Assembly: GCA_023390335.1 (NCBI GenBank)
Contig: JAEWCZ010000024.1
Span: 246,837-310,836, forward strand
Source: Bacillota bacterium
GTDB taxonomy: Bacteria > Bacillota > Clostridia > Acetivibrionales > DSM-1351
DNA: 64,000 nt
Direction of reading: 5' to 3'
Every line of letters begins with the position of its first letter. Positions within the stretch are counted from its first letter, which is position 1. The notes below the pieces were generated by a model. It was not told the origin of the DNA. It saw only the letters and a program-made list of their open reading frames with translations, and did no database searches. This document shows positions 8,618 through 16,911 of the stretch, in pieces. The translations under genes were made by a program, and so were the position numbers.

Positions 8618-9655
8618 TTATTCTTTATAATCTCCTCTGTCCACAACAAGTTCATAACCTATTTTCTGCATACGGTTTTGAAGGCAGAATCTGCATTCGG
8701 CTGCCTCTTCTCCTGTACATATCTTATTGTCATACAATGCATACTTCTTTCTCACAGAAACAGGTGAAAGGTTTGGCATTACAACGTTTGCCCCTGCCAG
8801 AATACCCATTTCACGTCCCTTGGAATCAATGGTTCCCAAGGCAGTTGTTGCAGGTATAAGAGCTTTTGGGTTCATAAGCCTTAATATTCCTATAAGTAAA
8901 AGTGTGAGTTCCAAACTGCCTTGCTTTTCATTTAAAAACCTTGTGTCCTTATGTGGAATGAAAGGCCCTATTCCAATCATGTGAGGCTTAAATTCCTTTA
9001 TAAACAGTAAGTCTTCTACTATGTTTTCCATGGTCTGGAAGGGAGAGCCTACCATAAAGCCTGTACCAACTTGAAACCCAATTTCTTTAAGATTAAACAG
9101 ACACTGCTTTCTGTCAGCCAAAGAAAGTTCTGTGGGATGGAGCTTGTTGTAATGCTCATCTGTTGCCGTCTCATGGCGAAGCAGATAGCGATCGGCTCCG
9201 GCCTCAAAAAATCTTTTGTAGGATTCGTAGCTGTGTTCACCTATAGAAAGGGTTATGGCACAGTCAGGGTAAGCAGACTTTATATTTTTAATTATTTCAA
9301 CAACTTTGTCTGCAGAATAAAATCCATCTTCACCGCCTTGTAAAACAAAGGTTCTGAAACCAAGTTCATACCCTGTTTCACAGCAGGACAGGATTTCTTC
9401 CATACTTAATCGGTATCGGTCTGCATTTTTGTTGCTTCTGCTGATACCGCAGTAATAGCAATCGTTTTTACAGAAATTCGTAAATTCAATCAGACCCCTT
9501 GTATAAATAGAGTTACCAAAGTTGTTCTTTGAAACAAATCTTGCTTTTTCAAACAAATATTCGCTTATTTCGGTATTGAAATTGTTGAGTATGTAGAGCA
9601 GCTCATTTCTTTCAAGCCCTTGTGTTTCATATAGTTTATCGATTAATTCCTTCAT
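8618..9655 (-). CDS. hydE: [FeFe]-hydrogenase maturase HydE (radical SAM)
   Basis: Radical SAM enzyme that helps build the 2Fe subcluster of the [FeFe]-hydrogenase H-cluster; cytosolic, 345 residues. The SAM-cluster motif CKNDCYYC has Cys 62, 66 and 69. The C-terminal CTGEEAAECRFC supplies cysteines for the second, non-essential cluster of this family. The GGEDG segment (SAM ribose region) is intact. AGGAGG lies 8 bases before the ATG. It stands alone here, 22 kb from the TM1266-hydG-hydF operon and 7 kb from the hydrogenase genes. BioB and PylB are relatives, but the C-terminal cysteines and genomic context favour HydE. Confidence 0.9.
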   Translation of the reverse strand: MKELIDKLYETQGLERNELLYILNNFNTEISEYLFEKARFVSKNNFGNSIYTRGLIEFTNFCKNDCYYCGISRSNKNADRYRLSMEEILSCCETGYELGFRTFVLQGGEDGFYSADKVVEIIKNIKSAYPDCAITLSIGEHSYESYKRFFEAGADRYLLRHETATDEHYNKLHPTELSLADRKQCLFNLKEIGFQVGTGFMVGSPFQTMENIVEDLLFIKEFKPHMIGIGPFIPHKDTRFLNEKQGSLELTLLLIGILRLMNPKALIPATTALGTIDSKGREMGILAGANVVMPNLSPVSVRKKYALYDNKICTGEEAAECRFCLQNRMQKIGYELVVDRGDYKE

Positions 9656-9711
9656 TGAAAGGCCTCCTGATTTATTTTAACAACGTTACAATATATATAC
9701 CACCAATAGAG

Positions 9712-10248
9712 TTATTTAAAATATGTTTCTACAGTATTTACTATAGTTTCTACATCTGCCAATGCACCTTTTCCAAGGTCTCCGCAGGCCAAAACTGCCT
9801 CTTTTGGCTCAACAAACCTGTAACCCAATTCCGATAGAGTTCTGATATTTCGCTGAACAATAGGGTTATTGTACATGTTGGTATTCATTGCAGGACAAAT
9901 ATAAACTGGTACATTGTTCATAGCCATTACTACTGTTGTCAGCATATCATCGGCAATACCGGATGCAAGCTTGCCTATCAGATTTGCACTGGCGGGAGCA
10001 ATCAGGCACAAGTCCGCTTTCTTTGCTAGAGAGATATGCTTTATTTCTTTTGGTGTTATCTCCTCAAACATGTTCCAGTAAACTTTGTTTTTGGTTAAGG
10101 ATTGGAAGGTCAGGGGAGTGATAAATTCCATTGCACTCTTTGTCATAATAACGTCAACGTTGTAACCCCGCTTGGTCAGTATGTTCGCTATGTCGGCTGC
10201 TTTGTAGGCCGCGATACTTCCTGTAACTCCAAGAATAATATTTTTCAT
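9712..10248 (-). CDS. coaC: Phosphopantothenoylcysteine decarboxylase CoaC
   Basis: FMN flavoprotein (HFCD family) that decarboxylates phosphopantothenoylcysteine in coenzyme A synthesis; 178 residues, cytosolic. Visible motifs are the N-terminal GVTGSIAAYKAAD, the catalytic-His region KHISLAKKAD, the PASANLIGKLA segment and the substrate-clamp PAMNTNMYNNP. The ATG at 10248 lies after GGGGGG and matches the usual N-terminus; an upstream in-frame ATG at 10281 is inside coaB. It follows coaB directly. Together they replace the fused CoaBC of most bacteria, the split arrangement known from streptococci. Confidence 0.93.
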   Translation of the reverse strand: MKNIILGVTGSIAAYKAADIANILTKRGYNVDVIMTKSAMEFITPLTFQSLTKNKVYWNMFEEITPKEIKHISLAKKADLCLIAPASANLIGKLASGIADDMLTTVVMAMNNVPVYICPAMNTNMYNNPIVQRNIRTLSELGYRFVEPKEAVLACGDLGKGALADVETIVNTVETYFK

Positions 10249-10249
10249 T

Positions 10250-11053
10250 CTAAACCCCCCCTTTGCACAAAGTAATTTCAATAGAATGAGCTACTATTGC
10301 ATTTGCAATTTGTGCCTTTGTTTGATAGGTTAAGTACGACTTATCCCTGAAAATAAGATGCCCTGTATGACTGTCATTGGTAATCTGGCTCATATCGTTT
10401 GCCAGTACCATTTCACAATTGTTTCTCTCAAGTAGGCTGAAACCGACGTCTATTAACTCTTCTTCAGCCACGTTGCTCAAAAGCTTGAAGCCTACAAGTG
10501 TTGTTTCCGGTTGAAGGTTTTTTATCATTCCTATAATTTTAGGAGTTTTCTTCAGACTGATTACAAGGTCCTTTATATCGGAACTAAGCTTATTTTCATT
10601 ATTAATTGCTGAATTACTGAATACATAGTCAGTTATGTTTGTAGCAATGTCTTTTGGATTGAGAGCTGCAATTTTTTCAGAATTCAGCAGGATATAGCTT
10701 GCTATGGATTTGCTAATGCTGTCCTTAGTTGTAACGCACTCAACACCATAGTCGCTTACGGCCATAGAATGAATAACTATATCAACTTTATGTTTTTCAA
10801 GAATTCCTTGCAGCGTAGACGCAAGTCGTGCTACACTGTCAATCTTTATTATAGTGACTTTATCGGATGAAGGTACAACTGCGTTTTGTCCGCAGACGTA
10901 ATAAATCTTTTCTATAGAAACACTATTACAATTCAAAAAGGCTTCTGCTATGGCAGTACCCAATCTTCCGGTGGAATTGTTTGAAATTGCCCTTACATCA
11001 TCAATTTTCTCAGTTGTCCCACCGGCTGTAATCAAAACAACCAATCTATTCAC
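10250..11053 (-). CDS. coaB: Phosphopantothenate-cysteine ligase CoaB (stand-alone type)
   Basis: Joins phosphopantothenate and cysteine using CTP or ATP, the step before CoaC in coenzyme A synthesis; cytosolic. It has 267 residues, with the N-terminal nucleotide-binding ITAGGTTEKIDDVR and NNSTGRLG, HSMAVSDYGV, and the C-terminal VGFKLL and ANDMSQI motifs. It is a monofunctional CoaB, the type found in streptococci and some clostridia. The 11053 start is GTG, only about two bases from AAGGA; TTG at 11044 is better spaced and may be the true start. coaC follows one base after its stop. Confidence 0.9.
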   Translation of the reverse strand: MNRLVVLITAGGTTEKIDDVRAISNNSTGRLGTAIAEAFLNCNSVSIEKIYYVCGQNAVVPSSDKVTIIKIDSVARLASTLQGILEKHKVDIVIHSMAVSDYGVECVTTKDSISKSIASYILLNSEKIAALNPKDIATNITDYVFSNSAINNENKLSSDIKDLVISLKKTPKIIGMIKNLQPETTLVGFKLLSNVAEEELIDVGFSLLERNNCEMVLANDMSQITNDSHTGHLIFRDKSYLTYQTKAQIANAIVAHSIEITLCKGGV

Positions 11054-11147
11054 ATCCTTACTATTTACTGTCTTATGCTTGCTTATTGACTATACTTTAA
11101 CATTTATAAGGTGTTATTTCAATGGCGGCAGGATAGCATAAAAAGGC

Positions 11148-11190
11148 AAAAGGCAGATGATAGCGCTTCACAGCTCTCATCTGCCTTTTT
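11148..11190 (-). terminator. Terminator after cysK
   Basis: AAAAGGCAGATGA pairs with TCATCTGCCTTTT around a 16-17-base loop. It lies 31 bp past the cysK stop codon on the minus strand and insulates coaBC from cysK. Confidence 0.85.
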
Positions 11191-11220
11191 GACCGGTGAT
11201 TTTATATTTTAAAAAGCCTA

Positions 11221-12153
11221 TTATTCTGAGAATAAAGGTGTTGAAAGATATCTTTCACCTGTATCAGGAAGGAGAACAACGATAGTCTTCCCGGCATTTT
11301 CAGGACGCTTTGCAAGTTCTGTTGCAGCCCAAAGTGCTGCACCTGACGAAATACCTACCAAAAGGCCTTCTGCCTTGGAAAGCTCTCTACCTGCTACAAA
11401 AGCATCATCGTTTTCAACTGCAATTATTTCATCATATATCTTTGTGTTCAAAGTATCAGGAACAAAACCCGCACCTATGCCCTGAATCTTGTGAGCACCC
11501 GCAGTTCCTTTTGAAAGAACAGGGGAACTTGCAGGTTCAACTGCAACTACTTTTACATTCGGATTCTGTGCTTTGAGATACTCACCTGTTCCGGTTATTG
11601 TTCCACCTGTACCTATTCCGGCTACAAATATATCAACTTTTCCGTCTGTATCTTCCCATATTTCAGGACCTGTTGTAGCTTTGTGAACCGCAGGGTTTGC
11701 CGGATTCACAAACTGACCTGGAATAAAGCTATTTGGGGTTGTTGCTGCCAGTTCCTCAGCCTTTGCAATGGCACCCTTCATACCTTTTGCGCCCTCTGTT
11801 AATACAAGCTCTGCACCATATGCCTTTAAAAGATTTCTACGTTCAATACTCATTGTTTCAGGCATAGTGAGAATTATCTTATATCCTCTTGCAGCAGCAA
11901 CTGAAGCGAGACCTATTCCTGTATTTCCGCTGGTAGGTTCAATTATTACTGAGCCTTCCTTTAAAATGCCCTTTGCTTCGGCATCGTCAATCATAGCCTT
12001 TCCTATTCTATCCTTAACGCTTCCTGCTGGATTGAAATATTCCAGTTTTGCAATAACGGTTGCTTTTAAGTCATTTTTCTTTTCATAGTTTGACAGTTCC
12101 AAAAGAGGGGTTTTTCCAATCAGGTCAGTAAGGCTTTTATATATTTTAGCCAT
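11221..12153 (-). CDS. cysK: Cysteine synthase A
   Basis: O-acetylserine sulfhydrylase, a PLP enzyme making cysteine from O-acetylserine and sulfide; cytosolic, 310 residues. The PLP Lys is in GSVKDRIGKAM (about residue 46), the substrate loop is PTSGNTGIG, the phosphate cup is GIGTGGTITG, and the C-terminal SSGAALWAA is present. AAAAGGAG precedes the ATG. It has an excellent sigma-A promoter and a 12-bp inverted repeat in its leader. It is transcribed divergently from a PatB/MalY-type cystathionine lyase, so the pair links cysteine synthesis to sulfur amino acid turnover. Confidence 0.96.
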   Translation of the reverse strand: MAKIYKSLTDLIGKTPLLELSNYEKKNDLKATVIAKLEYFNPAGSVKDRIGKAMIDDAEAKGILKEGSVIIEPTSGNTGIGLASVAAARGYKIILTMPETMSIERRNLLKAYGAELVLTEGAKGMKGAIAKAEELAATTPNSFIPGQFVNPANPAVHKATTGPEIWEDTDGKVDIFVAGIGTGGTITGTGEYLKAQNPNVKVVAVEPASSPVLSKGTAGAHKIQGIGAGFVPDTLNTKIYDEIIAVENDDAFVAGRELSKAEGLLVGISSGAALWAATELAKRPENAGKTIVVLLPDTGERYLSTPLFSE

Positions 12154-12206
12154 TTTTAATACACTCCTTTTATATTTATTTTAATGTAATTATCAGTGAG
12201 TTATGC

Positions 12207-12291
12207 ATATAGGAAATAGGTATGTATATTTCATATATTTCCTATATAATTAGTATGTATTAATTATATGCTCCTTATTTTCAAATGTCAA
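12207..12291 (-). promoter_or_regulatory. cysK promoter and downstream inverted-repeat operator
   Basis: On the minus strand, TTGACA (12291-12286), 17-bp spacer, TATAAT (12268-12263). Downstream lies a perfect 12-bp inverted repeat ATATAGGAAATA / TATTTCCTATAT (12207-12218 and 12236-12247, 17-bp gap), at about +9 to +49. It fits a roadblock repressor site; the cysteine regulator CymR is the natural candidate, by inference. Confidence 0.7.
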
Positions 12292-12339
12292 TATATTTTG
12301 AATTAATAATAATATTTATCATATATGTTTACTATGATA

Positions 12340-12368
12340 TTGACTTTGATTTCCAATCATTGTAAGAT
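12340..12368 (+). promoter_or_regulatory. Promoter of the patB-like gene
   Basis: TTGACT, 17-bp spacer, TAAGAT, ending 35 bp before the start codon. It is divergent from the cysK promoter. Confidence 0.55.
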
Positions 12369-12403
12369 TAAAGGAATTAATTTAAGTGTAAAGGAGGTTA
12401 TTT

Positions 12404-13594
12404 ATGAACTATAATTTTGACGAAGTAATTGACAGAAAAAATACCAATTCAGTAAAGCATGACTTCCATGGGAGAAACGGAATGCCTGATGATGCCATAC
12501 CCTTATGGGTTGCAGATATGGATTTCAAAACGCCAGACCCTGTCATAGAGGCTCTCGTAAAAGCAAGTGAACACGGTATTTTTGGATACTCCGAAACAAG
12601 GGAGGATTATTTTCTGATACTGCAGAAGTGGTTTTCAGACAACTATGATTGGGAAATACACCCGTCATGGCTTGTTAAAACACCCGGTGTCGTTTTTGCA
12701 ATTGCCATGGCTGTAAGGGCTCTTACCCACAAGGGCGATGCTGTAATGATTCAAAGGCCTGTATACTACCCTTTTTCAAATTTAATATGTGACAATGAAA
12801 GAACTCTTGTAAATAATCCTCTTATATATAATGACAGAACCTATTCCATAGATTTTGAAGACTTTGAGGCAAAAATACTAGATAACCGAGTTAAGTTATT
12901 CATTCTATGCAATCCCCATAATCCTGTAGGGAGGGTATGGACAAGAGAGGAACTTATAAGACTTGGAGACATATGTGTAAAGCACGGTGTTACAGTTGTG
13001 TCGGATGAAATCCACGCAGATTTTATTTATAACGGTTACCGTCATCAGGTTTTTGCAAGTATAAAGCCTGAATTCGCCGATATAACTATTACATGTACTG
13101 CTCCAAGTAAGACTTTTAACCTTGCAGGACTGCAAGTGTCCAATATTATAATAAGCAACAGGGAACTCAAAAATGCAATAAAGAATGAGATCAACAAGAC
13201 GGGACACGGACAGCTGAATACAATGGGTATTGTAGCCTGTAAAGCAGCCTACGAGCATGGCCATGAATGGTTACAACAGCTAAAGGTTTATTTGACGGAA
13301 AACCTGTCTTTTGTCAGAAGCTTTCTTGCCGAAAGGCTTCCACAGGTTAAGCTTGTGGAACCCCAGGGAACTTATTTGGTATGGCTGGATTTTAATGAGC
13401 TTGGGTTGAGAGAAGCGGAGCTGGAAAAGCTCATTGTAAGCGATGCAAAGCTATGGCTTGACGGCGGGACAATGTTTGGGGAAGAGGGAAAAGGCTTTCA
13501 AAGGATAAATATTGCCTGCCCCAGAGAGGTTCTGGAAAAGGCTTTTTTACAGCTTGAAGCCGCTGTAAATCGACGGGACTGTTGCAAAACTTAA
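12404..13594 (+). CDS. patB: PatB/MalY-type aminotransferase, probable cystathionine beta-lyase
   Basis: Class I/II PLP enzyme, 396 residues, cytosolic; the family cleaves cystathionine to homocysteine, pyruvate and ammonia. Motifs are PLWVADMDF near the start, CNPHNPVGRVW, SDEIHADF and the PLP-lysine segment APSKTFNLAGLQ. AAAGGAGG precedes the ATG. Divergence from cysK supports a sulfur amino acid role. The last residues (RRDCCKT) and stop codon are encoded by the end of repeat copy C (13575 onward), so the native C-terminus has been replaced, probably harmlessly because the family normally ends near here. Confidence 0.92.
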   Translation: MNYNFDEVIDRKNTNSVKHDFHGRNGMPDDAIPLWVADMDFKTPDPVIEALVKASEHGIFGYSETREDYFLILQKWFSDNYDWEIHPSWLVKTPGVVFAIAMAVRALTHKGDAVMIQRPVYYPFSNLICDNERTLVNNPLIYNDRTYSIDFEDFEAKILDNRVKLFILCNPHNPVGRVWTREELIRLGDICVKHGVTVVSDEIHADFIYNGYRHQVFASIKPEFADITITCTAPSKTFNLAGLQVSNIIISNRELKNAIKNEINKTGHGQLNTMGIVACKAAYEHGHEWLQQLKVYLTENLSFVRSFLAERLPQVKLVEPQGTYLVWLDFNELGLREAELEKLIVSDAKLWLDGGTMFGEEGKGFQRINIACPREVLEKAFLQLEAAVNRRDCCKT

Positions 13595-13879
13595 TTTTTA
13601 TCTTTCCTAGCCGCACGTGAGTATAAATTGTATCAATGGAAGCTTGGTTAAAGATATTTGCAGATGTTTGTCGGCGAACATGGATATTTACCGGAACCCC
13701 TACACGATGTAGGGGTTAGCAAACAATGAATCATGGACGATGAATGTGAGCGACGGTAAAATATCCTATGATGAGCCGCTAGAAACACTTGCAAATATCT
13801 TGGAAGCGATCATTGATACAATTTTAAACGGGAGTACAGGTGTTAAAAGAGAAAAGCTTTCTAGTTTTGCAACAACCCC
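13575..13879 (-). repeat. Dispersed ~300-bp palindromic repeat, copy C
   Basis: Minus-strand orientation relative to copies A and B. The left end GGGACTGTTGCAAAAC overlaps the 3' end of the patB-like gene; the right end is TTTTGCAACAACCCC. The central hairpin reads AACCCCTAC/GTAGGGGTT (13695-13717), where the other copies have AAAACCTA/TAGGTTTT, so both arms have changed together. It lies between two co-oriented genes and ends 35 bp before the HD-domain gene. Confidence 0.9.
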
Positions 13880-13914
13880 TATCTATATATTTTACATTAA
13901 GAGGTGGAGAAAGT

Positions 13915-14475
13915 ATGAGTACAATTACAAGGGAAAAAGCATGGGAGCTGCTTACAGAGTATAACAAGGACACTTTTCATTTGAAGCACGCGCAGGTAGT
14001 TGAAGGTGTTATGAGATATTTTGCAAGACAACTGGGTTATTCGGAGGAAGAGGATTTCTGGGGGATTGTGGGCTTACTGCATGACCTTGATTTTGAGCAA
14101 TATCCTGAGGAACACTGTATAAAGCAGCAGGAAATCATGAAGGAAAGAGGAATAGACCCACTGATTATTCGTGCTACAGCAAGTCACGGCTATGGACTCA
14201 CAGTAGACATCAAGCCAGAGCATCAAATGGAAAAGGTGCTTTATGCAGTTGATGAGCTAACAGGACTCATTGGAGCTGTGGCACTTATGAGACCCTCAAA
14301 AAGTGTTTCAGACCTTGAGGTTAAATCAGTTAAGAAAAAATATAAGACTTCCAATTTCGCAGCGGGATGTTCCCGAGAGGTTATAGAACGGGGAGCGGAA
14401 TTACTCGGATGGGAGCTGGATTACCTGATACAGCAGACTATTCTTGCAATGCGTGAATGTGAAGTGGTTGATTAA
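13915..14475 (+). CDS. HD-domain (HDIG-type) phosphohydrolase
   Basis: Cytosolic metal-dependent phosphohydrolase-like protein, 186 residues. Metal-site motifs: H in FHLKHAQVV, HD in GLLHDLDFEQYP, H in ATASHGYG and D in AVDELTGL, the usual H...HD...H...D order. Substrate unknown; related small clostridial proteins are annotated only as HDIG domain proteins. AGGTGGAG precedes the ATG at 13915; an in-frame ATG at 13840 lies inside repeat copy C and was rejected. No obvious operon partner: a T-box leader and serS follow. Confidence 0.8.
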   Translation: MSTITREKAWELLTEYNKDTFHLKHAQVVEGVMRYFARQLGYSEEEDFWGIVGLLHDLDFEQYPEEHCIKQQEIMKERGIDPLIIRATASHGYGLTVDIKPEHQMEKVLYAVDELTGLIGAVALMRPSKSVSDLEVKSVKKKYKTSNFAAGCSREVIERGAELLGWELDYLIQQTILAMRECEVVD

Positions 14476-14544
14476 AACAACATGCATACTTGAAAACTGG
14501 AATAAATATATATATAATAGAGAATAATATATTAAAATATCAAA

Positions 14545-14774
14545 AAACAGCGATAATAAAAGCTATGATTTGTTTATTTCTCAAGAGAGCCGGTGGATGG
14601 TGAAAATCGGTGAAATAATGAATCTATCCACTTTGGGAGCTGTCGGTGATGAATCGAGAGGTTGGTACCCTTTATAGTACTTATGTCGAGAGGTCGATAA
14701 TTTTTATCGGCAATTTGGGTGGCAACGCGGATACCTTCCGTCCCAGTATTATATGGGATTGGAAGGTTTTTTTG
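14545..14774 (+). ncRNA. T-box leader of serS (tRNA-Ser sensing)
   Basis: T-box riboswitch. The T-box core TTTGGGTGGCAACGCGG is at 14714-14730 and is followed by the terminator CCTTCCGTCCCA/TGGGATTGGAAGG with seven T's (14734-14774). Upstream stem I carries the AGAGAG bulge region (from ~14583). Uncharged tRNA-Ser pairing would favour the antiterminator. The exact specifier codon could not be fixed by eye (TCT or TCC near 14623 are candidates). The 5' boundary is approximate. Confidence 0.85.
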
Positions 14775-14824
14775 TTTTATTTAATTTGTTTAAAACTACA
14801 ATATTTAATACAGGAGGAAACAGG

Positions 14825-16102
14825 ATGTTAGATTTAAGATTTGTCAGAGAGAATCCCGAAATTGTAAAGCAGAATATAAGGAACAAATTTCAGGATAGAA
14901 AGCTTGGTTTAGTTGATGAGGTTATTGCTTTGGATTCTGAACTGAGAAGCGCAATGCAGGAGGCAGAAACTTTAAGAGCAAACAGAAACAAAATTTCAAA
15001 ACAAATCGGCGGGCTTATGGCTCAGGGAAAAAAGGCTGAGGCAGAGGAAATGAAGCAGCAGGTTACAGCTCAATCTGAACGCCTTGCAGAGTTGGAAGTA
15101 AAAGAAAATGAGCTTCAAGAGAAAGTAAAAAACATCCTAATGGCTATCCCTAATATAATTGACCCAAGTGTTCCTATAGGGAAGGATGACAGCGAGAACG
15201 TAGAGGTTCAACGTTACGGTGAGCCTGTAGTACCGGAATTTGAGATTCCTTATCATACTGAAATTATGGAAAAGCTAAAGGGAATTGATTTGGACAGTGC
15301 CAGAAAGGTTGCAGGTAATGGCTTCTACTACCTTTTAGGGGATATAGCTAGACTTCATTCCGCAGTAATTTCGTATGCCAGAGATTTTATGATAGACCGT
15401 GGTTTTACTTATTGTATACCTCCTTTCATGATACGTAGCGAGGTTGTAACAGGAGTTATGAGCTTTGCTGAAATGGAAGCTATGATGTACAAAATAGAGG
15501 GTGAAGATTTGTTCCTCATCGGTACAAGCGAACATTCCATGATAGGAAAGTTCATAGACACCATAATACCCGAAACTTCACTGCCACACACTCTGACCAG
15601 CTATTCACCCTGCTTCAGAAAGGAAAAGGGAGCTCACGGTATAGAGGAAAGAGGAGTTTACAGAATACATCAATTTGAAAAACAGGAAATGGTAGTTGTA
15701 TGTAAGCCTGAGGACAGCATGATGTGGTACGATAAAATGTGGCAGAATACAGTTGATTTATTCCGCTCACTGGATATTCCCGTTAGAACTTTGGAATGTT
15801 GTTCAGGAGACCTTGCTGATTTGAAGGTTAAATCAGTTGATATAGAAGCATGGTCACCAAGACAAAAGAAATATTTCGAGGTTGGAAGCTGTTCAAATCT
15901 TGGCGATGCTCAGGCTCGTCGCTTGAAAATCCGTGTTGATGGAGAAAACGGAAAATACTTTGCTAATACACTGAATAATACAGTTGTTGCTCCACCAAGA
16001 ATGCTTATTGCATTTTTGGAAAATAACCTTAATGCAGACGGCTCGGTAAATATACCGGTGGCATTGCAGCCTTACATGGGCGGTAAAACAGTAATTAAAT
16101 AA
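14825..16102 (+). CDS. serS: Seryl-tRNA synthetase
   Basis: Class II aminoacyl-tRNA synthetase charging tRNA-Ser; cytosolic, 425 residues (normal). Residues ~1-110 are the coiled-coil tRNA-binding arm (RSAMQEAETLRANRNKIS...). The catalytic core has motif 2 FRKEKGAHGIEERGVYR and motif 3 GSCSNLGDAQARRLKIR. AGGAGG precedes the ATG at 14825; an in-frame ATG at 14753 lies within the T-box terminator and was rejected. Expression is controlled by the T-box leader directly upstream. Confidence 0.97.
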   Translation: MLDLRFVRENPEIVKQNIRNKFQDRKLGLVDEVIALDSELRSAMQEAETLRANRNKISKQIGGLMAQGKKAEAEEMKQQVTAQSERLAELEVKENELQEKVKNILMAIPNIIDPSVPIGKDDSENVEVQRYGEPVVPEFEIPYHTEIMEKLKGIDLDSARKVAGNGFYYLLGDIARLHSAVISYARDFMIDRGFTYCIPPFMIRSEVVTGVMSFAEMEAMMYKIEGEDLFLIGTSEHSMIGKFIDTIIPETSLPHTLTSYSPCFRKEKGAHGIEERGVYRIHQFEKQEMVVVCKPEDSMMWYDKMWQNTVDLFRSLDIPVRTLECCSGDLADLKVKSVDIEAWSPRQKKYFEVGSCSNLGDAQARRLKIRVDGENGKYFANTLNNTVVAPPRMLIAFLENNLNADGSVNIPVALQPYMGGKTVIK

Positions 16103-16118
16103 GATATTAGATAATGAA

Positions 16119-16156
16119 AAAAACAGCAGCCTCAGAATGATTGAGGTTGCTGTTTT
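16119..16156. terminator. Bidirectional terminator between serS and the lipoprotein gene
   Basis: AAAACAGCAGCCTCA pairs with TTGAGGTTGCTGTTTT around a short loop, with A- and T-tracts on either side, serving the two convergent genes. Confidence 0.85.
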
Positions 16157-16178
16157 TGTATGTTTTCGCAAGTCTGCT

Positions 16179-16691
16179 TTACATTGTTGAATATCCAAAG
16201 ATAACGTCAATTCCCATCTCTTCGCCTTGGATATTCTTAACCTTATGAGTTACTAAAATATTTATGCCATTACTGGTGCCCACGCTGTTTCCCGGCAATT
16301 TAAATGTTATATGTAAGGTTTTGGTTGCCTTGTCATAATTGAAGTTATAAAGACCTGTTATGGTACTGCTGTGTTTGCCCTCACTTATAATAATATTTTT
16401 TCCGTTCAACGAACTTTCGTCCATATCATATTTGAATTTGACAGAAATATTGCTTTCGGAGTTGACGTCGGTCTGTCCATCTAATGGTACTGTTGCTTCA
16501 ATCCAACTTTTCGAGTCTTTAATTGATTTTGGGCTATAATCAATCTGTTCCGAAGGTTTTGTGTGCTCTGTTTCTTTCATTGAAGTGATTCCCATCGAAG
16601 TCTCCTCATCAGGATTTTTGTCAGAACAGGACACAGTACTTGTAATTAATATCATGGAGAGTATTAAACAAAGAAATATTTTATGTATCAT
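16179..16691 (-). CDS. Lipoprotein with bacterial Ig-like (Big_5-like) domain
   Basis: Exported lipoprotein, 170 residues. The signal peptide (MIHKIFLCLILSMILITS) ends in the lipobox TVSC, placing Cys 22 at the membrane. Residues ~25-60 are a polar linker. Residues ~65-170 read as one Ig-like fold of the SbsA/Big_5 type (ATVPLDGQTDVNSESNISVKF and a C-terminal NIQGEEM segment). Function unknown, probably cell-envelope. GGAGG lies nine bases before the ATG. Convergent with serS; no partner gene. Confidence 0.75.
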   Translation of the reverse strand: MIHKIFLCLILSMILITSTVSCSDKNPDEETSMGITSMKETEHTKPSEQIDYSPKSIKDSKSWIEATVPLDGQTDVNSESNISVKFKYDMDESSLNGKNIIISEGKHSSTITGLYNFNYDKATKTLHITFKLPGNSVGTSNGINILVTHKVKNIQGEEMGIDVIFGYSTM

Positions 16692-16911
16692 TTTAGAGTG
16701 CCTCCGAGAAAAAATCTACATTTACAAGTAAATACAAAAGTGCAATAAAAAGTATAATTATATTATCAAATATCCCCACGATATTCAACAAATAAGGCAT
16801 ATAAAAGTTATACAAGAAAAATGCGAACGCACTTTTTACTTGTAATTTGCATTAAATACCGGCTTCTTTGGAATTATTATATATAAGTCTTTTGGAAAGT
16901 TGGTGATTTAT

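Noticed and set aside
8524..8859. Plus-strand frame starting in repeat copy B
   Set aside because: Runs antisense through the end of hydE; no site before the ATG.
8618..9655. Biotin synthase BioB
   Set aside because: C-terminal cysteines and the hydrogenase context fit HydE, and no biotin genes are nearby.
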